A stretch of 64,000 bases of DNA from Abyssisolibacter fermentans (GCF_001559865.1 NZ_LOHE01000002.1:102490-166489); one strand, 5' to 3'; shown: positions 8,733-19,540, counted from the stretch's first letter. The notes: generated by a model not told the origin, from the letters alone. Program-made: numbers and translations.

Positions 8733-10541
8733 ATGAACAGACAAAGTAGAATAAGAAATTTTTCAATTGTTGCACATATAGATCATGGTAAATCTACATT
8801 GGCGGATAGATTGATTGAAGAAACGGGATTATTAACCAAAAGAGAGATGACAGATCAAGTATTAGATAATATGGATTTGGAAAAAGAACGCGGCATAACT
8901 ATAAAATTGCAGTCTATAAGACTTATATATAAAGCTAAGGATGGAGAAGAATATATATTAAATCTAATAGACACTCCAGGTCATGTTGATTTTAATTATG
9001 AAGTTTCTAGAAGTCTTGCTGCATGTGAAGGTGCAGTTTTAGTTGTAGATGCAGCTCAAGGTATAGAGGCTCAAACACTTGCAAATGTTTATCTTGCGTT
9101 AGATCAGGATTTAGAGATAGTTCCAGTTATTAACAAAATTGATTTACCAAGTGCTAGACCAGATGAAATAAAAAAAGAAATAGAAGATATAATAGGACTA
9201 GATGCTTCACAGGCACCTTTAATATCTGCAAAAGAAGGTATTAATATAAAAGATGTGCTAGAAAACATAGTAAACCTTATACCACCACCTGAGGGAGATA
9301 AGAATGCATCATTAAAGGCGTTAATATTTGATTCATATTATGATTCATATAGAGGTGTTATTGCTTATTCAAGAGTTGTTGAAGGTACAGTTAAGAAAGG
9401 TACAAAAATAAAAATGATGGCAACGAAGACTGAATTTGAAGTTACTGAAGTAGGTGTATGTTGTCCCAAGATGATGCCAGTAGATAAATTGGAAGCAGGT
9501 GATGTTGGATATATTGCAGCTAGTATAAAAAATGTCAGAGATGCTAGAGTAGGTGATACTATTACTGAAGCAAATAATCCAACAGACGAGCCTTTACCAG
9601 GCTATAAAAAAGTTACTCCTATGGTTTTTTGCGGGGTATATCCTGCTGAAGGTGAAGATTACAATAATGTCAGAGATGCACTTGAAAAATTACAAGTTAA
9701 CGATGCAGCATTGATATTTGAGCCAGAAAATTCTGTAGCTTTAGGATTTGGATTTAGATGTGGTTTTTTAGGATTATTACATTTGGAAATTATTCAAGAA
9801 CGTTTAGAAAGAGAATTTGATTTAAATATCATAACTACAGCACCAAGTGTTTTATATAATGTAATGAAGACTGACGGAGAAATGTTAGCGATACAAAATC
9901 CAACAAATTTACCACCTGTGCAAGAAATAGAATATATGGAAGAGCCTGTAGTTAATGCTACTATAATGTCTCCAACAGATTTTGTTGGACAAATTATGGA
10001 GCTATGTCAAAATAGAAGAGCTATCTTTAAAGATATGGAGTATCTTGAAGAAACAAGAGTGTCGATGAAATATGAAATTCCTTTAAATGAAGTTATTTAT
10101 GATTTCTTTGATGCTTTAAAATCAAAGACAAAAGGGTACGCTTCTTTAGATTATGAACTAAAAGGTTATAAGAGATCAGAACTTGTTAAATTGGATATTT
10201 TGATAAATAAAGAGATGGTAGATGCTTTTTCAATAATTGCTCATGAAGAGAAAGCTTACGAAAGAGCTAGAATGATTTGTGAAAGGCTAAAAGATGTAAT
10301 ACCAAGACATTTATTTGCAGTTCCAATACAAGCGTCGATAGGAACTAAAGTTATAGCTAGAGAAACTATAAAAGCTTTAAGAAAAGATGTACTAGCTAAA
10401 TGCTATGGTGGGGATATATCAAGAAAGAAAAAGCTACTTGCTAAACAAAAAGAAGGTAAGAAAAGAATGAGACAAATCGGAAGTGTTGAAGTTCCACAAG
10501 ATGCCTTTTTAGCTGTTTTAAAATTTGATGAAAAAAAATAA
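8733..10541 (+). CDS. lepA: Elongation factor 4 (LepA), ribosome back-translocating GTPase
   Basis: The product is 602 residues. GTPase motifs are [15 protein letters not shown] and NKIDLP. They are followed by the EF-Tu domain 2, an EF-G-like domain ([11 protein letters not shown]) and the LepA-specific C-terminus ([15 protein letters not shown]). It binds ribosomes and affects translocation or initiation under stress. The start chosen is ATG 8733, because AAGGAGG lies 5-6 nt upstream. An in-frame ATG at 8685 would sit inside the promoter -10 box and adds 16 atypical residues. The order lepA-hemW-hrcA matches B. subtilis. Confidence 0.97.
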   Translation: MNRQSRIRNFSIVAHIDHGKSTLADRLIEETGLLTKREMTDQVLDNMDLEKERGITIKLQSIRLIYKAKDGEEYILNLIDTPGHVDFNYEVSRSLAACEGAVLVVDAAQGIEAQTLANVYLALDQDLEIVPVINKIDLPSARPDEIKKEIEDIIGLDASQAPLISAKEGINIKDVLENIVNLIPPPEGDKNASLKALIFDSYYDSYRGVIAYSRVVEGTVKKGTKIKMMATKTEFEVTEVGVCCPKMMPVDKLEAGDVGYIAASIKNVRDARVGDTITEANNPTDEPLPGYKKVTPMVFCGVYPAEGEDYNNVRDALEKLQVNDAALIFEPENSVALGFGFRCGFLGLLHLEIIQERLEREFDLNIITTAPSVLYNVMKTDGEMLAIQNPTNLPPVQEIEYMEEPVVNATIMSPTDFVGQIMELCQNRRAIFKDMEYLEETRVSMKYEIPLNEVIYDFFDALKSKTKGYASLDYELKGYKRSELVKLDILINKEMVDAFSIIAHEEKAYERARMICERLKDVIPRHLFAVPIQASIGTKVIARETIKALRKDVLAKCYGGDISRKKKLLAKQKEGKKRMRQIGSVEVPQDAFLAVLKFDEKK

Positions 10542-10557
10542 TGCCTTTAAATAAATT

Positions 10558-10595
10558 AAGGAGCTGTCTCTAGATGATTTAGAGGCAGTTTCCTT
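10558..10595 (+). terminator. Probable terminator hairpin after lepA
   Basis: An imperfect ~15-bp stem (10558-10572 with 10580-10595; AAGGA...CTCTA pairs with TAGAG...TCCTT) follows lepA by 16 nt. It lacks a clear T run, so readthrough into hemW is possible. Confidence 0.5.
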
Positions 10596-10644
10596 CATAA
10601 AAAATAAAAAAGTAGTTTATAAAGAGGATAGAGGAGTTGGAGAT

Positions 10645-11778
10645 ATGAAACAGATTGGTTTATATTTTCATATACCATTTTGTAAAAGTAAATGCTACTA
10701 TTGTGACTTTATATCATTTCCTCGTATGGAACATATAATAGAAACGTATATTAAGTATGTAATGAGTGAGATAAAGTTGTATACTTCTCAGTTAGCAGAC
10801 TATAAAGTGACAAGTATTTTTATTGGTGGAGGGACTCCATCGTCCATAGATAGTAAATATATCTATCAGATATTGGATAAAACAAATAAAGTATTTAATT
10901 TAGATAATGATATAGAAATATCTATAGAAGCAAATCCTAGTTCTATTGATAAAGATAAGCTTAGAGTGTATAAAAGTTGTGGAATAAACAGGATTAGTAT
11001 GGGAGTACAATCTCTTAATGATAGATTACTAAAGAGTATTGGTAGAATACATGATCAAAAAACTGTCTTAAAGGCTTACCACGATATTAGAGAAAGTGGT
11101 TTTGATAATGTAAACTTCGATATAATGTTCAATTTACCTTTGCAAAGTATAGATGATGTAATGAATACACTACAAAAAACTGTTGAGTTAGATGTAGAAC
11201 ATATTTCATTATATAGTTTAAAGCTTGAAGAAAACACACCATTTTATAGGAAATATGAAAAAGGAGAGCTTATACTGCCTAATGAAGATGTTGAAAGAGA
11301 AATGTATCATGAATCAATAGATTTTCTAGAGGCTAATGGTTATCATCATTATGAAATATCAAATTTCAGTAAAAAAAATTATGAATGTAAACATAATTTA
11401 ATATATTGGAAACTTAAGCCTTATTTAGGTTTTGGATTAGCTGCACATTCAAATATAGGCAATAATCGATGGAGTAATAATGAAAACTTTGAAGATTATT
11501 TTAAAAATCTAGATCAAGGTATAAAGCCTATAAATGATATTTGTAATATTGAAAAGGATAAAATGGCCGAATATACAATATTAGGTTTAAGACTTATAGA
11601 AGGTATAGATATAGATGATTTTAGAAATAAATTTGAAGTAAGTATATTTGATGTTTATAGAGAAGTTATAGAAAAATATCACAAAAATGGTTTGTTGAGT
11701 ACAGAAAAAAATAGAATTAAATTAACTAGACGTGGACTTGATTTATCAAATCAGATATTTTGCGAGCTAATGCCATAA
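10645..11778 (+). CDS. hemW: Radical SAM heme chaperone HemW (coproporphyrinogen III oxidase-like)
   Basis: The 377-residue protein starts with a radical SAM domain whose cluster-binding motif is CKSKCYYCDF (~residues 13-22). It continues with IGGGTPS and SIEANPSS, and has the HemN C-terminal domain. It has the shorter HemW form, a heme-binding chaperone, rather than being a true HemN oxidase, and sits in the usual lepA-hemW-hrcA position. ATG 10645 follows GAGGAG. No heme biosynthesis genes are nearby. Confidence 0.93.
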   Translation: MKQIGLYFHIPFCKSKCYYCDFISFPRMEHIIETYIKYVMSEIKLYTSQLADYKVTSIFIGGGTPSSIDSKYIYQILDKTNKVFNLDNDIEISIEANPSSIDKDKLRVYKSCGINRISMGVQSLNDRLLKSIGRIHDQKTVLKAYHDIRESGFDNVNFDIMFNLPLQSIDDVMNTLQKTVELDVEHISLYSLKLEENTPFYRKYEKGELILPNEDVEREMYHESIDFLEANGYHHYEISNFSKKNYECKHNLIYWKLKPYLGFGLAAHSNIGNNRWSNNENFEDYFKNLDQGIKPINDICNIEKDKMAEYTILGLRLIEGIDIDDFRNKFEVSIFDVYREVIEKYHKNGLLSTEKNRIKLTRRGLDLSNQIFCELMP

Positions 11779-11805
11779 AATTTTAAAAAAAATGTATAAA
11801 AGGTA

Positions 11806-11833
11806 TTGACAAATATTAAATTCAATGATAATT
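11806..11833 (+). promoter_or_regulatory. Sigma-A promoter of the hrcA-grpE-dnaK operon
   Basis: A consensus -35 TTGACA (11806-11811) is followed by a -10 region around GATAATTT (11827-11834) at 15-17 nt spacing. It lies immediately upstream of the CIRCE operator. Confidence 0.75.
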
Positions 11834-11848
11834 TAAAAACAGAAAGTA

Positions 11849-11875
11849 TTAGCACTCAATAAGAGAGAGTGCTAA
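11849..11875 (+). promoter_or_regulatory. CIRCE operator (HrcA binding site)
   Basis: A perfect TTAGCACTC, 9-nt spacer, GAGTGCTAA inverted repeat. By family knowledge, the HrcA repressor binds it and releases after heat stress. It lies about 15 nt downstream of the -10 and 75 nt before hrcA. Confidence 0.97.
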
Positions 11876-11949
11876 TAATTGAAAAATATTATGAAATAGA
11901 TAAGGTTAACTATCAAATAACACTAAGATTGGTATTAGATTGGTAGGCG

Positions 11950-12999
11950 ATGTGTATGAAAAATGATAGAAAGATGAAAATCCTTCAGGCTATAATACAT
12001 AGTTATATAACTAATGGTGAACCTGTAGGATCGAGAACTATTTCCAAGAAATATTCTTTAGGAATTAGTCCTGCTACGATTAGAAATGAAATGTCAGATT
12101 TAGAAGAATTAGGATATTTATTTCAACCTTATACTTCAGCTGGTAGAATTCCATCTGATAAGGCCTATAGATTGTATGTAGATAGTTTAATTGAGTTTAA
12201 GAATATTGAAAATGTGAAAAAGCAAAATATTAAAAAGAACCTCTTAAATAGTATAAGTGAAATAGAGCAGTTAGTACAGTCAAGCTTAAATATATTATCT
12301 GATTTAACCCGATATACTACATTAGCTGTAGCTCCAAATTTAAAAGCTAGCAAGTTAAAGCATATACAGCTAGTGTTATTAGATGAGTATAGAATATTAG
12401 TTGTTTTTGTTACTAGTACTGGTATTGTTAAAAATACAATAATTAGACTTAGTCATAGTGCAAATGAGGAACAATTAAGTATAATTACAAATTTATTAAA
12501 TACTAAGTTAAAGAACAAAAACATAGGAGACTTACCTATAATAATAAATAGGGAAGTAATTAATACAATAGTTAAAGAAGTTAATGATTTACACAACATA
12601 GTATCAGATATAATACCTACACTCTATAATACAATTGATGAATTAGATAATATAAAATACTATACTGATGGAGTAAATAAAATATTCGATTATGCTGAGT
12701 ATAATGATATTTGTAAAGCAAAAGAAATCATTTCATTTTTGGAAGATAAAGAAACAATTACTGAAATGTTGTTAAGAGACAATAAGAATGATATTGAGGT
12801 TATAATAGGTAATGAAAATGAATATGATGAAATCAAAAACTGTAGTTTAATAACTGCAACTTATAAAATGAATGGTATGACTATAGGAAAGATAGGACTT
12901 ATTGGCCCGACTAGAATGGAATATTCTAAGGTTATTCCCATAGTTAAACTTATGGCTAGGGATTTGAATGACATTTTATCAAAATATTTTCTTGATTAA
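11950..12999 (+). CDS. hrcA: Heat-inducible transcription repressor HrcA
   Basis: The 349-residue protein has an N-terminal winged helix domain (GEPVGSRTISKKY, SPATIRNEMSDLEELGYL, near residues 22-60). A GAF-like central domain and dimerisation part follow. It represses its own operon through the CIRCE element just upstream, and GroE feeds back on its activity. Two in-frame ATGs (11950, 11956) lie close together. The RBS is weak (GGTAGGCG), so the exact start is uncertain by two codons. The following gap to grpE holds an imperfect stem (AAAGGGTG with CACCTTT). Confidence 0.95.
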   Translation: MCMKNDRKMKILQAIIHSYITNGEPVGSRTISKKYSLGISPATIRNEMSDLEELGYLFQPYTSAGRIPSDKAYRLYVDSLIEFKNIENVKKQNIKKNLLNSISEIEQLVQSSLNILSDLTRYTTLAVAPNLKASKLKHIQLVLLDEYRILVVFVTSTGIVKNTIIRLSHSANEEQLSIITNLLNTKLKNKNIGDLPIIINREVINTIVKEVNDLHNIVSDIIPTLYNTIDELDNIKYYTDGVNKIFDYAEYNDICKAKEIISFLEDKETITEMLLRDNKNDIEVIIGNENEYDEIKNCSLITATYKMNGMTIGKIGLIGPTRMEYSKVIPIVKLMARDLNDILSKYFLD

Positions 13000-13092
13000 A
13001 AGGGTGTGGGATATAGAATCTTGCACCTTTGAAATGTGATAATATGGCTATAGTCTTAATATATACAAACATTGCATAGAGGGGTGAGTCAA

Positions 13093-13620
13093 ATGTGTAA
13101 GAGTGAAACAAAAAAAGATATAAGTGAAGAAGCTAGTGATAAAGAGTATTCTTGTGAAGAAGAACAAGGAGAAGAGCAAGAAAAAAATTATGAGAAGGAA
13201 TTAGCAGAGCTTAACGATAGATACATAAGACTGCAAGCAGATTTTATCAATTATAGAAAGAGAGTTGAAAAAGAAAAACAATCTCTTAGTAAATATGCGA
13301 ATCAAGCGCTAATAACTGATTTATTGGTTTCATTAGATAACATTGAAAGAGCATTAGAATCAGTAGATGAAGATACGCAAAAAGATAATTTATACAAAGG
13401 TATTGAAATGGTATATAAACAAATAATTGATATATTTAACAAAAATCATTTAGAAGAAATTAAAGCATTGAATTGCAAATTTGACCCGAATTTACATCAT
13501 GCAGTTATGCAAGAAGCTTGTGATGAATATGGTGAAGATACTGTAATCGAAGTATTTCAGAAGGGTTATAAATTATATGACAGAGTAATAAGACCAAGTG
13601 TGGTAAAAGTATCTAAATAA
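13093..13620 (+). CDS. grpE: GrpE nucleotide exchange factor
   Basis: The product is 175 residues, beginning with an acidic, low-complexity tail and a long coiled coil (~residues 30-80, including [17 protein letters not shown]). The C-terminal beta domain ends in [11 protein letters not shown], the family signature. It releases ADP from DnaK. ATG 13093 is chosen because GAGGGGTGA lies 8 nt upstream; the in-frame ATG at 13072 has no RBS. It is followed at 20 nt by dnaK in the CIRCE-controlled operon. Confidence 0.95.
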   Translation: MCKSETKKDISEEASDKEYSCEEEQGEEQEKNYEKELAELNDRYIRLQADFINYRKRVEKEKQSLSKYANQALITDLLVSLDNIERALESVDEDTQKDNLYKGIEMVYKQIIDIFNKNHLEEIKALNCKFDPNLHHAVMQEACDEYGEDTVIEVFQKGYKLYDRVIRPSVVKVSK

Positions 13621-13640
13621 AGAAAATAGGAGGATTTAAA

Positions 13641-15497
13641 ATGGCTAAAATAATAGGTATTGATTTAGGAACAACTAACTCATGTGTAGCAGTTATGGAA
13701 GGTGGAGAACCATTAGTTATAGCTAATGTAGAAGGAAATAGAACAACACCATCTATAGTGGCATTTACTAAAGATGGAGAGAGATTAGTAGGGGAAACTG
13801 CTAAAAGACAAGCTATAACAAACCCTGATAGAACAATTGCATCTATTAAAAGAAATATGGGTACAGATTATAAAGTGAAAATAGATGATAAAAATTTAAC
13901 TCCTCAAGATATTTCTGCAATGATTTTACAAAAACTAAAAAGCGATGCAGAAAATTATTTAGGAGATAAAGTAACTGATGCAGTTATAACAGTGCCAGCA
14001 TATTTTACTGATAGTCAAAGACAGGCAACAAAAGACGCTGGTAGAATAGCCGGATTAAATGTACAAAGAATTATAAATGAACCAACTGCCGCTTCATTAG
14101 CATACGGTTTAGATAAAGATGATAATCAACATAAAATAATGGTATTTGACTTAGGTGGAGGTACATTTGACGTTTCAATATTAGAGCTTGGTGATGGAGT
14201 ATTTGAAGTTATTTCTACAAAGGGAGATAATCACTTAGGTGGAGATGATTTTGATCAAGTTATTATGGATTACTTAGCAGAAAATTTCAAAAAAGAATAT
14301 GGCATAGATTTAAGAAATGATAAGATGTCATTACAAAGACTAAAAGAAGCTAGTGAAAAAGCTAAAAAAGAATTATCTACTGTAATGACTACAAACATTA
14401 ATTTACCATTTATAACTGCTAATCAATCTGGACCATTACATTTAAATATTGATTTAACAAGAGCTAAATTTGAAGAACTTTCAGCAAGTTTAGTAGAAAG
14501 AACATTAGGACCAACTAGAAATGCATTAAAAGATGGAGGATTAAATCCATCAGATATAGATAAAGTAATATTAGTAGGTGGATCAACAAGAATACCTGCT
14601 GTACAAGAAGCAGTTAAAAAATTAACTGGCAAAGATCCTCATAAAGGAGTTAATCCTGATGAATGTGTAGCTTTAGGAGCAGCAATACAAGCTGGTGTAT
14701 TAAGTGGAGAAGTAAAAGACGTCTTGTTACTTGATGTTACACCATTGTCATTGGGTATTGAGACTTTAGGTGGAGTTTGCACTAACTTGATTGAAAGAAA
14801 TACTACAATACCAACAAAGAAAAGTCAAATATTCTCAACTGCAGCTGATAACCAAAATGCTGTTGATATACACATATTACAAGGCGAAAGAAAAATGGCA
14901 GCTGACAATGTAACATTAGGAAGATTCCAATTGTCTGGTATAGCTCCAGCTCCAAGAGGAATACCACAAATTGAAGTAACATTTGATATAGATGCAAATG
15001 GTATTGTAAATGTATCTGCTAAAGATTTAGGAACTGGTAAAGAACAAAAAATTACAATAACAGCTTCTACTAATTTAAGTGAAGAAGATATCAAGGCTAA
15101 AGTTCAAGAAGCTGAATTACATGCTGAAGAAGATAAGAAGAAAAAAGAGAAAATAGAAACTATTAATAATGCTAATTCTTTGGTTTATCAAACAGAAAAA
15201 ACACTAAAAGATTTAGAAGGAAAAATATCAGAAGATGAAAAAGCTAAAGTTCAGGCTAAAGCAGAAGAATTAAAGAAAGCTTTAGAAACAGATAATGTAG
15301 ATGAGATAAAAGCTAAGACAGAGGAATTAACAACTGAATTCCATCAAGTATCACAAAAAATGTATGAGCAAGCAGCGGCTCAACAACAAGCTGGGCAAGC
15401 TCAAGGACAACAGCAAGGACCACAGCAAGGTAATGCTGGCGCTGCTGACGATGATATTGTAGATGCTGATTATGAAGTAGTAGATGATGATAAGTAA
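13641..15497 (+). CDS. dnaK: Hsp70 chaperone DnaK
   Basis: The 618-residue protein has all Hsp70 hallmarks. It starts with [13 protein letters not shown], followed by the phosphate loops [13 protein letters not shown] and [11 protein letters not shown]. The substrate-binding domain starts with [17 protein letters not shown], and the helical lid ends in a Gln/Gly-rich tail and an acidic terminus. It folds and protects proteins with DnaJ and GrpE. ATG 13641 follows AGGAGG. A terminator after the stop may reduce, but probably does not abolish, readthrough to dnaJ. Confidence 0.98.
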   Translation: MAKIIGIDLGTTNSCVAVMEGGEPLVIANVEGNRTTPSIVAFTKDGERLVGETAKRQAITNPDRTIASIKRNMGTDYKVKIDDKNLTPQDISAMILQKLKSDAENYLGDKVTDAVITVPAYFTDSQRQATKDAGRIAGLNVQRIINEPTAASLAYGLDKDDNQHKIMVFDLGGGTFDVSILELGDGVFEVISTKGDNHLGGDDFDQVIMDYLAENFKKEYGIDLRNDKMSLQRLKEASEKAKKELSTVMTTNINLPFITANQSGPLHLNIDLTRAKFEELSASLVERTLGPTRNALKDGGLNPSDIDKVILVGGSTRIPAVQEAVKKLTGKDPHKGVNPDECVALGAAIQAGVLSGEVKDVLLLDVTPLSLGIETLGGVCTNLIERNTTIPTKKSQIFSTAADNQNAVDIHILQGERKMAADNVTLGRFQLSGIAPAPRGIPQIEVTFDIDANGIVNVSAKDLGTGKEQKITITASTNLSEEDIKAKVQEAELHAEEDKKKKEKIETINNANSLVYQTEKTLKDLEGKISEDEKAKVQAKAEELKKALETDNVDEIKAKTEELTTEFHQVSQKMYEQAAAQQQAGQAQGQQQGPQQGNAGAADDDIVDADYEVVDDDK

Positions 15498-15506
15498 ATA
15501 AGATAT

Positions 15507-15546
15507 ACCAAAGCTAAATCTTAAGATGGTTTGGCTTTGGTTTTTG
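15507..15546 (+). terminator. Terminator between dnaK and dnaJ
   Basis: A stem of ACCAAAGCtAAA (15507-15518) with TTTgGCTTTGGT (15530-15541) has an 11-nt loop and a following T run. The 15597-15660 stretch before dnaJ contains a fragment (TTTTCTATGGATAATCT) resembling one end of the interspersed elements. Confidence 0.8.
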
Positions 15547-15678
15547 GTTATAAAAATAACTTGATTGTTCATGTACTTGAATATATCCTATATGCTATAA
15601 TTAGACTAAAGCTATAGTTTGGATATAATATTTGATTTTCTATGGATAATCTAATCATAGATATGAAAAGGTGGTAAA

Positions 15679-16815
15679 ATGGGAAAAAGGGATTATTACG
15701 AAGTTTTAGGGATTCAAAAAGGAGCAAATGAGCAAGAAATTAAAAAAGCATTTAGAAAATTAGCTAAACAATATCACCCTGATTTAAATCCTGATAATAA
15801 AGAAGCTGAAGTGAAATTTAAGGAAATAAATGAGGCATATGAAGTATTAAGTAATTCAGATAAAAGAAAAAGATATGATCAATTTGGTCATGCAGGAGTG
15901 AATGGTCAAGCTGGTGGCGGATTTGGTGGCCAAGGGTTTGATGGCTTTGGAGATATTTTTGGCGACATTTTTGGAGATATCTTTGGAGGAGGTTTTTCTT
16001 CATCAAGAAGCAGTAAAACTGGTCCTAGAAAAGGTCCTGATTTGAAATATAGAGTTAATATATCATTTAAAGAGGCAGCTTTTGGAACAGACAAAAAAAT
16101 TGAAGTTACAAGATCAGAGAATTGTAAAGAATGTAATGGTACAGGTGCTAAACCAGGAACAAGCAAAAAAACTTGTTCTACATGTGGTGGAAGTGGAGAA
16201 GTTAGATATTCACAAAATACACCATTTGGACAGTTCGTTAACGTTAAAACATGTGAGGCTTGTAATGGTACAGGAGAGGTTATTGAAACTCCATGTAAAG
16301 CATGTAGAGGAACTGGTAAGCAGAAAAAAACTAAGACAATATCTATAAAAATTCCTGCTGGTGTAGATACAGGTTCAGTAATTCCTCTCAGAGGTGAGGG
16401 AGAGCTTGGAGAAAGAGGAGGAAGTAGAGGGGACTTATATATTTATATAAATGTATTATCTCATAAAATATTTAAAAGAGAAGGTAATGATGTTATTTGT
16501 GAATATCCAATAACATTTGTTCAAGCTACATTAGGAGATGAAGTAGAAGTACCAACTTTAGATGGAAAAGTTAAATACAAAATTCCAGAAGGAACGCAAA
16601 CAGGTACAGTTTTTAGGCTTAGAGGTAAAGGTATACCTAGCTTAAGAGGTTATGGTAGAGGGGATCAATATGTTAAAGTAAATATTGAAGTTCCAAAAAA
16701 TCTTAATAAAAAACAAAAGGATATCTTGAGAGATTTTGCTAAAGAGGCTGGAGAAAAAGTCTATGAACAAAAAAGGAGTTTCTTTGATAAAGTGAAGGAT
16801 GTTTTTGGAGCATAA
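15679..16815 (+). CDS. dnaJ: Hsp40 co-chaperone DnaJ
   Basis: The 378-residue protein has a J domain (1-70) with the HPD motif in [10 protein letters not shown] Gly/Phe-rich linker (~75-120) follows. The zinc-binding domain has four CxxCxGxG modules ([32 protein letters not shown]), and the two C-terminal substrate-binding domains come last. It stimulates the DnaK ATPase and delivers clients. ATG 15679 follows AAAAGGTGG. It is separated from dnaK by a terminator and 181 nt, so it may have its own promoter. Confidence 0.98.
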   Translation: MGKRDYYEVLGIQKGANEQEIKKAFRKLAKQYHPDLNPDNKEAEVKFKEINEAYEVLSNSDKRKRYDQFGHAGVNGQAGGGFGGQGFDGFGDIFGDIFGDIFGGGFSSSRSSKTGPRKGPDLKYRVNISFKEAAFGTDKKIEVTRSENCKECNGTGAKPGTSKKTCSTCGGSGEVRYSQNTPFGQFVNVKTCEACNGTGEVIETPCKACRGTGKQKKTKTISIKIPAGVDTGSVIPLRGEGELGERGGSRGDLYIYINVLSHKIFKREGNDVICEYPITFVQATLGDEVEVPTLDGKVKYKIPEGTQTGTVFRLRGKGIPSLRGYGRGDQYVKVNIEVPKNLNKKQKDILRDFAKEAGEKVYEQKRSFFDKVKDVFGA

Positions 16816-16825
16816 AAATACAAGT

Positions 16826-16854
16826 AAATCATTCCATTATGGGATGATTTTTTG
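16826..16854 (+). terminator. Rho-independent terminator of dnaJ
   Basis: A 10-bp stem (AAATCATTCC, 16826-16835, with GGGATGATTT, 16841-16850, one G-T pair), a 5-nt loop and a T run. Confidence 0.9.
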
Positions 16855-16977
16855 TTAAACAAAGAAGAAAGATATAGTTTTTGCTTTGTGTTATTATCTT
16901 TGTTGCCTAATAAAGCACCATGTTGACTGGTTTTTTAAACCAATATAGGGTATAATAAATAAACAAGACATGTTAAT

Positions 16978-17086
16978 ATTAAACTCAGATTATTCATAGA
17001 TATTAAAATATATTAAACATACCGTGATTTACCATATATAAGAAATATATGGATAATATTAAATTAATGTATAATCAGGGTTAAAA
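16978..17086 (+). mobile_element. Inverted-end element in the leader of prmA
   Basis: The left end TTAAACTCAGATTATTCATA and the right end ATAATCAGGGTTAAAA are inverted copies of each other. The inside is unlike the usual core and contains its own small palindrome (CCATATATAAGAAATATATGG). The right end stops 17 nt before the prmA start codon. Confidence 0.65.
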
Positions 17087-17103
17087 TAAAAGGATGTGAA
17101 ATT

Positions 17104-18063
17104 ATGAAGTGGATTGAGGTCCAGATAAAAACAACTACTGAAGCTGTCGAAATTGTGTCTAATATTTTATATGAGGTTGGAATTGGAGGTTTAGTTATAG
17201 AAGATCCAAATGATATTATAGCAAGTAGTGAGAATGAATCATGGGATTATATTGACTCAAAACTACTGGACCAAGATTTTGAAGGTGTAATAGTAAAGGG
17301 ATATTTTGAAGAAAGTGAAGATTTAAAAGATAAGATTGAATTAATAAAAGAAAATGTTGAAAAAATACCGCAATATTGTTTAAACAAAGGATTGGGAGAA
17401 ATAACAGAAGTAACAACTACCGAAATAGAGAATCAAGATTGGTCAAAAGTATGGAAAAAATATTATAAACCAAAGAAGATAGGCGAAAAAGTTGTTATTA
17501 AGCCTTCATGGGAAAAATACCAAAAGAAAGATGATGAATTAATTATTGAAATAGATCCCGGTACTGCTTTTGGAACTGGGACACATGAGACAACAATAAT
17601 GTGTATTAGACAATTAGAAAAACACGTTCATAATTTAGATACAGTTATAGATGTAGGTTGTGGGACAGGAGTGCTTTCTATAGGTGCTGCTAAGTTAGGA
17701 GCGATAAGTGTAGTTGGTGTTGATTTAGATGAAGAGTGTGTAAAAGTAGCTAGAGAAAACGTGAGAAAAAACGGTGTAGCAAATGTAGTTCAGATTAAGA
17801 GTGGAAACATGCTTGATAACATTGATTGTAAAGCAAATATAGTAGTAGCAAATATAGTAGCAAATATTATAAATGTAATTTCTAAAGATATTGATAAATT
17901 TTTAGAAGATGATGGAGTATTCATAGCTTCTGGAATAATAATTGATAAATTGAAAGAAGTAAAAAACGAATTAGTTAAAAATGGTTTAAAAATCATAGAT
18001 GAAACAGTAATGGGTGAATGGGCTTGCGTAGTATCAAAAATAAATGAGGTAACATATGAATAG
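17104..18063 (+). CDS. prmA: Ribosomal protein L11 methyltransferase
   Basis: The 319-residue protein starts MKWIEVQIKTTTEAVEIVSN, typical of PrmA. It contains DPGTAFGTGTHETT and the SAM-binding motif DVGCGTGVLSIGAAKLGA (~residues 180-200), followed by NIVANII. PrmA trimethylates L11 at several amino groups. The RBS (AGGATGTGA) is moderate. Its end overlaps rsmE by 8 nt, the usual operon partner. The leader contains an interspersed repeat element. Confidence 0.96.
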   Translation: MKWIEVQIKTTTEAVEIVSNILYEVGIGGLVIEDPNDIIASSENESWDYIDSKLLDQDFEGVIVKGYFEESEDLKDKIELIKENVEKIPQYCLNKGLGEITEVTTTEIENQDWSKVWKKYYKPKKIGEKVVIKPSWEKYQKKDDELIIEIDPGTAFGTGTHETTIMCIRQLEKHVHNLDTVIDVGCGTGVLSIGAAKLGAISVVGVDLDEECVKVARENVRKNGVANVVQIKSGNMLDNIDCKANIVVANIVANIINVISKDIDKFLEDDGVFIASGIIIDKLKEVKNELVKNGLKIIDETVMGEWACVVSKINEVTYE

Positions 18064-18796
18064 ATTTTTTGTTGATAAAAACTATATTGATGATAATAAA
18101 GTAGAGATTTATGGAGATGATGTAAAGCATATAAAAAATGTCCTAAGATTAAAAATAGGTGATAAAATCTCGATATGCGATGGACAAAATAATGAATACA
18201 TAGCCAAGATATGTAACATCAATAAGACATTAGTCTTATGTGATATTATCTCTAAATGTGATATTAGTAGAGAAAGTAATATTAAAATTACATTATTTCA
18301 AGCTCTAACAAAAGGACAAAAAATGGATTTAATAATTCAAAAAGCTGTGGAACTTGGTGTATATCAAATATATCCTGTACAGATGAAAAGATGTGTATCG
18401 AAAATAACTGATCTAAAAAAAGAAAATAAAAAAGTAGAGAGATGGAATAGAATAGCTTATGAAGCAGCGAAGCAAAGTAAAAGAGGTTTTATACCGAAAA
18501 TTAATGAAGTAATATCTTTTATGCAAATGACGGAATTGTTTAATGCTTTTGATAATGTTATAGTACCATATGAAAATGAAAAAGATACTGGAATTAAAGA
18601 TGTTTTAAAAAACATAAATACTGATAGTATATGCGTTATTATTGGTCCTGAAGGTGGATTTGAAGAAGAAGAGATTCAAATATTAGAGAAAAAAAATTCA
18701 TCAATAGTAACATTAGGTCCAAGAATACTTAGAACAGAAACAGCAGGGTTTGTTACTATATCTGCTATAATGTATGAACTTGGAGATTTAGGGTAG
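18056..18796 (+). CDS. rsmE: 16S rRNA (uracil1498-N3)-methyltransferase
   Basis: This 246-residue SPOUT-class methyltransferase has the family signatures QKAVELGV, VIIGPEGGFEEEEI and LGPRILRTETA. They form the knotted SAM-binding site. It methylates U1498 of 16S rRNA in the assembled small subunit. ATG 18056 lies inside the prmA end, indicating translational coupling. In Bacillus, mtaB follows; here two XRE regulators and repeats separate them by about 1.8 kb. Confidence 0.95.
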   Translation: MNRFFVDKNYIDDNKVEIYGDDVKHIKNVLRLKIGDKISICDGQNNEYIAKICNINKTLVLCDIISKCDISRESNIKITLFQALTKGQKMDLIIQKAVELGVYQIYPVQMKRCVSKITDLKKENKKVERWNRIAYEAAKQSKRGFIPKINEVISFMQMTELFNAFDNVIVPYENEKDTGIKDVLKNINTDSICVIIGPEGGFEEEEIQILEKKNSSIVTLGPRILRTETAGFVTISAIMYELGDLG

Positions 18797-18842
18797 AATA
18801 ATACTTTCATTAAATGAATTAAAAAAGAGAAACTTGTTGTTT

Positions 18843-18948
18843 AGGCTTGTCTCAAAATTGCAAATTTGGATTTTGTTGAAAATTATGTTTTTTCCTCAAA
18901 CTTCAATCGTTTTTGAAGATAAACTAGTTGACATTTTGAGACAGGCCT
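18843..18948. repeat. 106-bp element with 16-bp inverted ends
   Basis: AGGCTTGTCTCAAAAT (18843-18858) is matched by ATTTTGAGACAGGCCT (18933-18948) in inverted orientation, 15 of 16 bases. The interior has a small CTTCAA/TTGAAG hairpin and no coding sequence. It could be a small non-autonomous transposon remnant or an unusually large terminator of the prmA-rsmE unit. The rest of the 18797-19312 gap holds a hairpin at 19079-19107 (AAGCA.ATTAA/TTAATGCTT) and one core repeat. Confidence 0.6.
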
Positions 18949-19130
18949 ATAAATACTTAACAAGTTTAATTTTAACGAACCATTGTTTAAAGTTTATAAA
19001 ATAATATTATTTTGTTTATTTAAAAATATAAGCAAAATTATGGAGTGAAGATTTTCTGCTTTGATTGAAAATACTGAAAAGCACATTAATTACTATTCTT
19101 AATGCTTAATTCTTAGGTTTCAGCTTTTTT

Positions 19131-19200
19131 AAACAAAGAACCAAAATTTATTTGATATGAATCGCTTACTCCTAGAAACAAAGTGAGTAGGAGTTTCATT
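19131..19200 (+). repeat. Degenerate core repeat
   Basis: The sequence resembles the core unit (AAAGAACC..., then ATCGCTTACTCCTAG and AAGTGAGTAGGAGTTTCATT), but its first hairpin is decayed. Confidence 0.65.
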
Positions 19201-19312
19201 CTTAATTAATTCTCATATAGAATTCTCCATATTGCTTTCTCCAACTTTATTTCAAATTTAAATGATAATAAACTTAATAATAGTTTTATTGAGTTCTAGT
19301 ATTTTTTTATAA

Positions 19313-19540
19313 TTATGTATTACCACTATGAGTTGTATTATATGGCAAAAAAATATCTTCTAATGTGCAATTAAATAAATATGACATTCTCATACCTAAG
19401 CTAGCGCTAGGTCTTTTATACCCACTTTCTATTTGATACAGCATACTAGTGCTAATTTTTAGTTTTAGAGCAGCTTGTTTAACATTGTAGAAACCTGCTT
19501 TTTTTCTCAGTTTGGTAATATGATTAGCTATAACAATCAT
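19313..19540 (-). CDS. Small XRE-family transcriptional regulator
   Basis: The 75-residue protein is almost entirely one Cro/CI-type helix-turn-helix domain: ANHITKLRKKAG, then VKQAALKLKISTSMLYQIESGYKRPSASL, then MSYLFNCTLEDIF. It likely binds DNA as a dimer. The only in-frame start I see is ATG 19540, and AGGGAGG directly abuts it with no spacer, which is unusual and may mean weak translation. It is divergent from a second XRE gene at 19758; the 217-nt gap between them holds a palindrome. The pair interrupts the conserved rsmE-mtaB order. Confidence 0.8.
   Translation of the reverse strand: MIVIANHITKLRKKAGFYNVKQAALKLKISTSMLYQIESGYKRPSASLGMRMSYLFNCTLEDIFLPYNTTHSGNT

Noticed and set aside
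16082..16348. 88-residue second-frame protein inside dnaJ
   Set aside because: It arises from the Cys/Gly-rich zinc-finger repeats read out of frame and has no independent RBS.
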